Positions 1 to 7,900 of a stretch of DNA of 64,000 nt are shown here, in pieces. The notes below the pieces were generated by a model. That model was not told where the DNA came from. It searched no databases and saw nothing but the letters and a program-made list of their open reading frames with translations. Source of the DNA: Saliniramus fredricksonii (GTDB lineage: Bacteria > Pseudomonadota > Alphaproteobacteria > Rhizobiales > Beijerinckiaceae); the NCBI RefSeq assembly GCF_900094735.1, contig NZ_FMBM01000002.1, positions 1,736,001 to 1,800,000 of the forward strand, written 5' to 3'. Position numbers and translations under genes: made by a program. Every line of letters begins with the position of its first letter. Within the stretch, counting starts at the first letter, position 1.

Positions 1-338
1 TCCTGCGCGAGCGCCACCTCTTCCTCGGCGGCGGGGCGGGCGATCGCCTCGCTCGGCGCGCCGAGATGCGCCACGAGTTGCCGTGCGAGCGCGGTGACCA
101 TCTGCGCGCGCTCCTCCGCGCTGGCCTGCTGTGCGATGATCAGCGTCGAGAAGCCGAAGCTGTCCACGCCGAGAAAGCCGGAGCGGAAGGCGATCTGCTC
201 CTTGCGCGAGAATTGTGCCGGATCGCGGCCGGCGAAGAGGAAGGTCCCCGGCACCGCCCATTCCCCCGGCTCGGCGGCGCGGGCGAAGACGACGGCGTCG
301 GAGGCGTCGAGGCGGATGGTGCGTGGCAGCAGAATCAC
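1..338 (-). CDS. DUF6505 family protein (3' part outside window)
   Basis: Reading the minus strand from a GTG at 338 gives a protein open to the window edge, so only the first ~112 residues are visible. It begins ILLPRTIRLDASD and contains EPGEWAVPG and FRSGFLGVDSFGFSTL, a pattern I recognise from DUF6505 proteins of Hyphomicrobiales. These are small uncharacterised proteins usually found beside a biotin/lipoate-ligase-like gene in formate dehydrogenase accessory clusters. The GTG overlaps the stop of the upstream gene by four bases (GTGA, 335-338), so the two are probably translationally coupled, which supports this start. The molecular function is unknown. The family assignment is from memory of sequence patterns. 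Confidence 0.75.
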   Translation of the reverse strand, partial: MILLPRTIRLDASDAVVFARAAEPGEWAVPGTFLFAGRDPAQFSRKEQIAFRSGFLGVDSFGFSTLIIAQQASAEERAQMVTALARQLVAHLGAPSEAIARPAAEEEVALAQ

Positions 339-1138
339 AGTTTCGGCCCCTTTGCGTCACGCCAGACACAGGCGGCGAGCCCTTCGACCAGCCCGAGGCG
401 GCGCGTCTCGCCATCGGGCAGGCGCTCGATCAGATCGCCATCGGCAATGGCACGGGCGCCGGTCTCCAGCGTCGGCTCCAGACGCTCCAGATAGGGCCTG
501 ACCACCGCCTCGAAACCCTGATGCGTCCAGCGGTCGAAATACAGCATCAGATAGGAGGCGAAGCTCTCGACGATCAATTCGCTCTCCTCGAATTCTTCCT
601 CTGCCAGCGAGATGGAATCGGGGAACATACCCGGATGCGGCAGATGGTCGCGATCTCCGATCAGTTCCACCGCGAAGACCATCCAGTCCGGCACATCGTC
701 CTCGCCACAGCCTTCCGGCGTGACGAAACGCGCGCCGCCCAGACGTGCGGTATCGAAGAGCACCGTATCGGGGAAAGCAAAGCGCAGGGGCTTGTCCGGC
801 GCACAATGGGCGGCCAGCGCATCACCCAGCGCCGACATGCCCGCGAAGAAGGCGAGTCGTGCCTCGCGCAGCGCCTTTTCCGGCTCCAGAACCACCGCGA
901 AGGCGAGCAATCCGCCGCTCTTGCGCCAGACGAGCGTGCCCGCGCCCTCCTCCGGCGCGCGTCGGACGGCCTCGTCGAGCACGTCGCCATCGGCATGATA
1001 ATGCTGATCATAAGGCGGCGGCAGCACCAGACGACGCAGTGCATCATCGGCTTCCGGCGCTGTCACGTCGCGCCTCGGCAGGCTGCGTGATGCCTGCTGC
1101 GGTTCCGCCTGACCGTTGCCGGTCCGCCCCTCGCTCAT
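335..1138 (-). CDS. Biotin/lipoate--protein ligase-like protein (DUF4444 type)
   Basis: A 267-residue protein with the compact biotin/lipoyl ligase-like fold seen in alphaproteobacterial DUF4444 proteins. The segment GAGTLVWRKSGGLLAFAVVLEP near residues 65-90 corresponds to the ligase core, and the C-terminal ~60 residues (LERLEPTLETGARAIADGD onward) to the small DUF4444-like domain. True biotin or lipoate ligase activity is not proven; the canonical biotin-loop glycines are not obvious. It is coupled by a 4-bp overlap to the DUF6505 gene and diverges from the multi-cluster ferredoxin gene at 1289. In related genomes this trio accompanies molybdenum formate dehydrogenase genes, so a role in maturation of that enzyme is plausible but inferred from context only. 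Confidence 0.72.
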   Translation of the reverse strand: MSEGRTGNGQAEPQQASRSLPRRDVTAPEADDALRRLVLPPPYDQHYHADGDVLDEAVRRAPEEGAGTLVWRKSGGLLAFAVVLEPEKALREARLAFFAGMSALGDALAAHCAPDKPLRFAFPDTVLFDTARLGGARFVTPEGCGEDDVPDWMVFAVELIGDRDHLPHPGMFPDSISLAEEEFEESELIVESFASYLMLYFDRWTHQGFEAVVRPYLERLEPTLETGARAIADGDLIERLPDGETRRLGLVEGLAACVWRDAKGPKL

Positions 1139-1288
1139 GCACTCTCTCCCCGGTCACGATGATTTTCGGAAGGCGGCACCGGGCCTCTCCCTTTTTTCCT
1201 TGTTTGGATGAATTATAGAGTAGTGATCAGACCGCGCATCGCAAAGAGCAAAAACAGCGCGAATCCGCGACCCCGGAGGAAGTGACCG

Positions 1289-3334
1289 ATGAAGCAGCGC
1301 GACCGCCTCGTTCTCACCTGCAGTTGCGAGGGCACCATGCCCGTCGATCGCGATGCCATCGCCGCCTCCGGCTGCGGGGAACTGCCCGAGACCACGCATC
1401 AGCTCTGTCGCATGCAACTCGACCGTTTCCGCGAGGCGCTTGCCACGGGGCGCCCGATGACGGTGACCTGCACCCAGGAACAGCCCCTCTTCGAGGAAGT
1501 CGCTGCAGATTTCGCGCAGGCCGCCGCAGAAGAAGAAGCCGGAGACGCCGACGCGCCCGAGCCGGATATCAGCTTCGTCAATATCCGCGAGACGGCGGGC
1601 TGGTCCAGCGATGCGCAGGCTGCCGGGCCCAAGATGGCGGCGCTGATCGCGCAGGCGGCGGAGGAAGCCGAGCCCTTCGAGGTCGTCTCGATGGAGAGCC
1701 GTGGCGTGGCGCTGATCCTGGGCCGTGACGAAGTGGCGCTGGAGGCCGCGCGCGATCTCCTCGACAATCTCGACATCACGGTTCTCGTCACCCCCGGCGC
1801 CGAGATCACGCCGCCGCGCCGCAACGCCTTTCCGGTCCTGCAGGGGCGTATCGCCCGGGCGAGCGGGCATCTGGGCGCGTTCGCGCTCACCGTCGATGCC
1901 TATGCCAGCCCGTCGCCATCCTCTCGGGGCAAGCTCGTCTTCGGGGAGACGCGCAACGGTGCGGTGTCGCGTTGCGATCTCGTCATTGATCTGACGGGCG
2001 GCAAGCCGCTCTTTCCCGCCGGCGAATTGCGTCCGGGCTATTTCCGCGCTGATCCCTCCGATCCGGTGGCGGTGGCGAAGCTCGTCGTGAAGGCCCAGCA
2101 GATGGTGGGAACCTTCGACAAGCCGCGCTTCATCAATTTCGCCCCGGATCTGTGCGCCCATTCGCGCAACCAGCAGACGGGCTGCACCCGCTGTCTCGAT
2201 CTCTGCCCCGCCGGCGCCATCGAGCCCGCCGGCGACAGCGTGGCGATCGATCCCAATATCTGCGCCGGCTGCGGCCAGTGTGCCGCAATCTGTCCCACCG
2301 GCGCGGCAGCTTACGCGCTTCCGACGGTGGAGAGCCTCGCCCGGCGCATCCGCGCGGCCTTGCGTGCATGGTATGATGCGGGCGGGAATCGCGCGCCGGT
2401 GCTGCTCCTGCACGATGATGATCACGGCACGCCGCTGATCGATGCCAGCGCCCGGTTCGGCAACGGCCTGCCCGCGCATGTCATCCCGCTCACCGTCAAT
2501 GAGGCGACGCAGATCGGCCCCGAGATCATCGCCGCTTCGCTCGCATGGGGCGCCGGCGGATTGCGCATCCTCACCCGCGAACGCCCCCGTCACGCCATTG
2601 ACGGGCTGGAGCGCACGCTCACCCTGATGGGGACGATCACCAACGGAACCGGCCATGGCCCTGAAACGCTCGCCCTGATCCAGACCGACGATCCCGATGC
2701 GCTGGAAGCCGCGCTCGCCGATGAACCCGTCGCGATGCCGGAGAGCCGCGCCTCGTTCTTCGCGCCTGAGGACAAGCGCGGGCTCCTGACCCTGGCGATG
2801 ACGCAGATGAACCGCCATGCGCCGCAGCCCGCCACCGTGATCGCGCTGCCCGAGGGCGCGCCCTTCGGCGAAGTACAGCTCGATACGAATGCCTGCACGC
2901 TCTGCCTCGCCTGTGTCGGTGTCTGCCCGACGGGCGCGCTCTCCGACAATCCCGATTATCCGATGCTGCGCTTCACCGAGAGCGCCTGCGTGCAATGCGG
3001 CCTGTGCGAGACGACCTGTCCGGAAGACGCGATCAGCCTCGTGCCGCAGCTCGATTTCGAAGCCTGGGAAGAGCCGAAGAAGCTGCTCAAGCAGGAAGAG
3101 CCCTTCGCCTGTATCAGCTGCGGCAAGCTGTTTGGCACGAAGGCGAGCATCGAGCGGGTGCAGGCCAAGCTGAGCGGCCACTGGATGTTCTCCGGCCCCT
3201 CCGGCGAGCAACGCCGCCGCGTCCTGCAGATGTGCGAGGATTGCCGGGTCGAGGCCGTCGTCAACGAAGGCTTCGATCCGCACGATGAATCAATGCGCAA
3301 GGTGCGCACAACGGATGATTACCTGAAGGGGTAA
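1289..3334 (+). CDS. 4Fe-4S dicluster protein with four cluster motifs and a C-terminal CxxC pair
   Basis: A 681-residue iron-sulfur protein. Two ferredoxin-like modules are visible. The first, near residues 288-345, has GCTRCLDLCPAG and CAGCGQCAAICPTG. The second, near residues 535-590, has CTLCLACVGVCPTG and CVQCGLCETTCPED. Together they could hold four [4Fe-4S] clusters. The C-terminus adds CISC (about residue 608) and CEDC (about 649), a zinc-ribbon-like pair. There is no signal peptide or membrane segment, so it is cytosolic. A strong Shine-Dalgarno (GGAGGAAG) precedes the ATG. Homologues occur in formate dehydrogenase accessory clusters of Hyphomicrobiales beside DUF3305/DUF3306 and TorD-like genes. 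Here only the divergent DUF4444/DUF6505 genes are adjacent. An electron-transfer role is inferred; the redox partner is unknown. Confidence 0.85.
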   Translation: MKQRDRLVLTCSCEGTMPVDRDAIAASGCGELPETTHQLCRMQLDRFREALATGRPMTVTCTQEQPLFEEVAADFAQAAAEEEAGDADAPEPDISFVNIRETAGWSSDAQAAGPKMAALIAQAAEEAEPFEVVSMESRGVALILGRDEVALEAARDLLDNLDITVLVTPGAEITPPRRNAFPVLQGRIARASGHLGAFALTVDAYASPSPSSRGKLVFGETRNGAVSRCDLVIDLTGGKPLFPAGELRPGYFRADPSDPVAVAKLVVKAQQMVGTFDKPRFINFAPDLCAHSRNQQTGCTRCLDLCPAGAIEPAGDSVAIDPNICAGCGQCAAICPTGAAAYALPTVESLARRIRAALRAWYDAGGNRAPVLLLHDDDHGTPLIDASARFGNGLPAHVIPLTVNEATQIGPEIIAASLAWGAGGLRILTRERPRHAIDGLERTLTLMGTITNGTGHGPETLALIQTDDPDALEAALADEPVAMPESRASFFAPEDKRGLLTLAMTQMNRHAPQPATVIALPEGAPFGEVQLDTNACTLCLACVGVCPTGALSDNPDYPMLRFTESACVQCGLCETTCPEDAISLVPQLDFEAWEEPKKLLKQEEPFACISCGKLFGTKASIERVQAKLSGHWMFSGPSGEQRRRVLQMCEDCRVEAVVNEGFDPHDESMRKVRTTDDYLKG

Positions 3335-3491
3335 GTTGGCGGTTGGAGCCCCGTTGGCGCACCATGCGAAGACAACAAACCGATGCGTGGCATGAACGCC
3401 TCTCCTGCGGAGACGATCATGCCGGAAATTGCCATGCCGCGCCCGATCAGGGTCAGTCCCGAAGGTGTACTCCCGGGCAGCAGCGTTGGCA

Positions 3492-4721
3492 TTATTCGAC
3501 GCCGTCAAAATCCGGAATGTCGTGGATGTCACGACCTGAGGGGTCATTAAAGAAGGGGTGATGGAAGATGTAATACGTTGCGTTGGGAGAATCACCGAAA
3601 CGCCAGCAAGAGTCTTCCTCTGGCGGACAGTTTCGACTTTCGATCATCCGCTGTCGCGTTGCTTCGACATCGTATTCACGGTCCGGACGCGGGTCCATAT
3701 TCGGCAAGGTGGGCTTGCCGTGATACGGATCGGGAACACCGTGTCGCTCAGCCCATTCACGGTACTCGGAACCAATGAAAAAGGACACGTTCTCGGGTCC
3801 CAGCTCTTCGCTCAGGGCCGGCATAAGAGCGCGCTCCGCCGGAATTCGGCCAACCGGCACGCCGAAATTCACCGGCCCGTTTTCGACGATATCAGGGGTG
3901 CCGACGAATTCCGGAAGGACATGCAGTTTCCCGATCTGGGCCAGAATGACACTGTCCGGGTGCTCCGCAGCCAGTCCCAGGAGACTTTGCTCCATCCCCG
4001 CCGTGCGGTTCGCCGTGCGCCCGGTATCATCCTCGAAGTCGTAGCGGTTGACATCCAGCAGGGCGACGCGGTTGCCGTCATTGAAATGGCGAATGACGTC
4101 CCGTTCCAGCGTATTCCGCCACGTATCGATTGTAGCCGGCTCCGCGACAGTCTCGCCTGTCGCATCCTCGTGATGCGCCAGAGCGCTCAGATAGCGTAGC
4201 TGCAGATCGACGGAAGCGCGCGCCAGAAATTCGTCAGGCTCGATCACGCCATCATAGAGCTGATCGATGAGATCATTCACGTGAGGTGTGGTGAAGGCCT
4301 CGAATGCGAGAACGAATTCGCGACCAGAATCACCCGTGAGCAAGTAATAGGCGAGAAAATCAAAGACGGATTGCGCCGTGGACGAGTGTCCCTCACCCAT
4401 GACGACAATTCGCATATCAGGGTTTTCCGCGAGCCTTGTTTCAATATCCTCGGCAATCATTGCGGACGCGCTCTGGTAGTGGACCACCTGCTCCGCCGCG
4501 AAAGGAATCACCGGAATCCCGTATCCATCCGGCGATCTGAGCCTTACATCGTCCAGATCCGGAGCGGGCGCGCGGTTGGAATTGCTCGCGACAAGCTGTG
4601 TATTGGCCGGTGCGCCCTTTGCCGATCCCTCAAGCGAGAAGCCCCGAGGAGCTTGCCCGCTCAACCCCTTGAGGTCAGAATTCGAAGAGGCCTGCGATAC
4701 GCCTAGCATGGAGAAACTCAT
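3492..4721 (-). CDS. Unrecognised protein with TIKI/ChaN/EreA-like motifs
   Basis: A 409-residue protein I cannot assign to a named family. The first ~60 residues are Ser/Ala/Gly/Asn-rich and look unstructured, with no classical signal peptide. Near residues 100-115 is IVVMGEGHSS, followed by VLAFEAF about 30 residues later, and near residues 235-275 NRTAGMEQSLL and ILAQIGKLHV. This series (G-E-x-H, an Glu in a following strand, R..xM, and a second x-G-x-x-H) matches the pattern of the TIKI/ChaN/erythromycin-esterase superfamily, which includes toxin and effector domains. Base composition is visibly lower in GC than neighbouring genes and the upstream region is strongly AT-rich. The start follows AGGTGA closely. 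Possibly a secreted effector or an orphan enzyme; the function is not known. Confidence 0.6.
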   Translation of the reverse strand: MSFSMLGVSQASSNSDLKGLSGQAPRGFSLEGSAKGAPANTQLVASNSNRAPAPDLDDVRLRSPDGYGIPVIPFAAEQVVHYQSASAMIAEDIETRLAENPDMRIVVMGEGHSSTAQSVFDFLAYYLLTGDSGREFVLAFEAFTTPHVNDLIDQLYDGVIEPDEFLARASVDLQLRYLSALAHHEDATGETVAEPATIDTWRNTLERDVIRHFNDGNRVALLDVNRYDFEDDTGRTANRTAGMEQSLLGLAAEHPDSVILAQIGKLHVLPEFVGTPDIVENGPVNFGVPVGRIPAERALMPALSEELGPENVSFFIGSEYREWAERHGVPDPYHGKPTLPNMDPRPDREYDVEATRQRMIESRNCPPEEDSCWRFGDSPNATYYIFHHPFFNDPSGRDIHDIPDFDGVE

Positions 4722-4842
4722 AGCTCACCTAAAAATTAATAATTAATATAAATTCATAATAATAAATTCCGTCACTTTCCGCAACAACTATCGAAGCCGG
4801 CCACTGGAAAGACGATCTCGTGCCACTGCGCTACAAGGCATG
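4722..4842. other. AT-rich intergenic region before the 409-residue gene
   Basis: Roughly 4730-4775 is almost pure A/T (AATTAATATAAATTCATAAT and similar), in sharp contrast with the GC-rich surroundings. It must hold the promoter of the minus-strand gene ending at 3492, but no single -35/-10 pair stands out. The pattern is typical of recently acquired or silenced genes. Confidence 0.55.
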
Positions 4843-4860
4843 ACCGCTCGCGCGCGCCTG

Positions 4861-4892
4861 GTCACGCCGGCACATGAGCGCAGCGGCGTGAC
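4861..4892 (-). terminator. Stem-loop after the 1535-residue gene
   Basis: GTCACGCCG (4861-4869) pairs perfectly with CGGCGTGAC (4884-4892) around a 14-base loop, 10 bases past the stop codon of the minus-strand giant gene. No T-run follows on either strand, so it may be a weak terminator or an mRNA 3'-end stabiliser. Confidence 0.4.
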
Positions 4893-4902
4893 GGGCGTTC
4901 AC

Positions 4903-7900
4903 TCAGGGCGCAGATGGCGGCGGGTTCTCTTGCTCCGGCTGTGCGAGCGCGTCCTGCGGTTTGGCGATGCGATAGAGAACGTCGATCAGTTCGTCCTTCA
5001 GTTGCGGCATCAGGGTATGCCCATCGACGAAATCAGGCGCCGCGCCGGCGAGGTGATCGGCGATGAATGAGGCGACTGCATCGCGCTCCTGCGGACCCAC
5101 CTCATGCCAGGCACGCTGCAGCAGATCACGAACGCTCTCGCTCCCGCCGGGCGGTATCACAATGCCGCCAGGCGGCAACGGCTGCAAGCCGAGCGCAGCC
5201 TCAACCTGCCCCGGCGCAACCGCCTCCCCCAACATCAGGGACAGCCAGACCGGCACGTCGATCTGGCGCTGCTGCGCAAAACTGTCTTCGAAGGTCACGG
5301 TCGCGGTTTCGGTGGAGCGCATCAGTGCGGTGCGCGCATCCGGACGCGATTCGCGTACATAGTAGAACGCGGTGCTCAACCCGAGAATGTCGCCAAACTC
5401 CATCGCCAGTCCGAACTTGAGCTTGATCCGGACCTTGTCGGCAAAGCCGTGAAGCGCATCCGGGGCAAAGCGCGCCGCGACATCGAATTCACCAGGCACG
5501 GCCCGGTCCATCGGCAGATGCACCGCCCCGCCGGTCACGAGCGAGACGATCCAGTTCACGAAATGCTCAGAGGGTAGACAATTTGCGTCAATTGTATCGC
5601 GCCCGCAAAGCATACGCCCTGGCGGCGCCGACAATCGGGCACGAAGCCCGGGCATATGCGTCGCCTCGACATTCTCACGCCCGAAGCTCTCGAGGAAACC
5701 CGGCTGCCCTGCAAGTGGCTCACCGCTTGCCAGGCCGGCATGGACCTGCTCGAGAAGCGCGGCCTGCTCCTGCGGATCTTCGGTATAGGCCGTCTGGAAA
5801 CGCATCCCGAAGCGGCCGTCGCCCACGGCGCGATCAATCACCGCAACCAGTTCGCGCGGCAGGATGCTGCCGGCCGGAATCACGAGATCCTGGGCCAGTT
5901 CCTCGCGATACTCCGCGCTTGGAATGGCAAAAGGACCGATCTCGAGCGATGGCGTGTAGAATTCGAACATCGTCTTGCTGATGCGCAGATCGGCATTGAG
6001 TCTGTACAAAGCGCTGTCGCTGTTGCCGAAGACATCGACCGTCCCGGCGGCTTCCTCGGGCGTCAGTGGCGTGACATCGAGGCCGAGGCGGCCTTCGACT
6101 TCCGCGAATCCGGGATTCTCCCGATCAATAGCAAGAGTTTCGGTATCCGGGGTGAACCGGAAGGGTGCTTCCTCGCCGAGGAAAGAGCGCTCGGCATAGC
6201 CTTCAAGTGCCGGTGCTTTCCATTGCAGCGCCGAATTGATCCCCAGCCCGCGCAAACCGATGAGTTCCTGCAGCGCCAGACGCACGAGTTGAGGCTCGTG
6301 CACCCCCTCGCCGATGCGCGCGCCGACGCCCAGCGCATGGGCAAAGATATCAAGCAGCGTACGTACATCACCCGCTGCCGCTGCCTGCATGATATCACCA
6401 CGTCGCGCATTCAGCGCACGCAGCGTGTCGAGTCCGACTGCGCCTGTACTGCGCAAAACCTGCAACCCCGCCCATGGATCAACGATCGACACGTTCAGCC
6501 CGGCGCGCAGATCGAAACCGGCATCCCGGATCATGCCGATCAGAGTATCCAGCATATCGCGCGATTCCGGCGGCAGATCTTCGCGCGTGACCGGTTCGAC
6601 CGCCATGCCCGGATCGTAACCGGCAAGTGCTCCGGGCGGCGCCAGCGGCATGAGCGCGCCGGGCGCCGTCGGGTTGAACGGGAACCGGATCGGCGTGGGT
6701 CCCGGTTCCGGCGCCTGATTGGCAAAGGCACCGATCGGCTCGCGGGCGAAAGGACCGACATGCCGCCCGTCTTCACCGCGCCAGACGGGATGGCCGGCAT
6801 CGTCCATGCCGGCATAGACGTAGCCCCGATCCGGCAGGCCGTAATCGAACGCACGCGGCATGTCCTCGTAACCGGGCTCACCGGGCGCAACCGGATCGGG
6901 GAAAGCCCGACCGCCGGCACGGCGGATCGCATCCATTGCCATGCGCAGATCATCGTCGAAGAAACCGATTCCGCCTGGCGAACTGAAATCGAGCGCGTAG
7001 AGCGTCGCTGCTGCGGCGTCGAGCGCATCCGGGTCGAGATCATCGATCCCGTCACCCTCCCAGCTGTCGAGCCGCCGATCGCGCACGAAATCCATGATTT
7101 CGCCAGGATCCTCAAAATTGATTTCAGGCGATAGGGTCAATGCGGCGGGGGCAACCCGTATCGCTGGCGGAGCGCCTGGCGTCTGCCCGGAATCCTCCGG
7201 ACGAGACGGCACGATTCCGCTCGCTTGCGGGTTCTGCCTTTGCGCCTGATCATCTGCTTCCTGCTGCCGCGCGGCTGCGAAGCGCCCTGCGATTCCGGCT
7301 TCGCGCAGAAGCATCTCGAAGCTCACATCGGGGCCGATGCGGCCCGTCTCACGCATGCGCTGATAGAACGCTTCAAGCTGGTCGAAAGATGCATTGGCAT
7401 AGATCGCGTGGACCCGCCCGCGCGCATCCTGCGGCAATCCGGGGCCGGTGATACGGTTTTCCAACGGCAGATACAGCCATTGCGGATCGAAGCCGGGCCG
7501 CGCCTCGGCATTGTGATCGAGGACGGCGGAAATCGCCGCTTCACGGCTCGGCTGGATGCCGATATCAACGCCATCGAACCGCGTGGGCTGCGCCATTTCG
7601 ATCTGCGCGGCACGCAGATCGAGCCCGGCCTGTTCGCGCGTGGCGAAACTGTCGCTCAACCCGGCGCGGGCCAGGATATGAGCAAGGCTCTGATCACCCG
7701 CAAGGCGCCCCTGTGCAGACAGCGCTTCGACGGCACCGCGTGCGCGCTCTGGAGGACCGAACCAGACCTCTTGCGATCTCGCCGGAATCGTGCCCCCGGC
7801 CCCATCTGCGATCTCACGCATGATCACCAGCGGCAGCGCGACCATGCCCTCATCCGGCGTCGACCCGTTCCATTGCAGCGATTCGCTTTCCGCCCGTGCG

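Noticed and set aside
1200-1219. TTGTTT and TATAGA as promoter of the 4Fe-4S gene
   Set aside because: The spacer is only 8-9 bp, too short for a sigma-70 promoter.
1154-3283. 709-residue open frame antisense to the 4Fe-4S gene
   Set aside because: It is a GC-rich shadow of a gene with clear ferredoxin motifs on the other strand and shows no family pattern of its own.
5656-7134. 492-residue plus-strand frame inside the giant gene
   Set aside because: Composition is antisense-like; the minus-strand frame has internal repeats and a proper ribosome-binding site.
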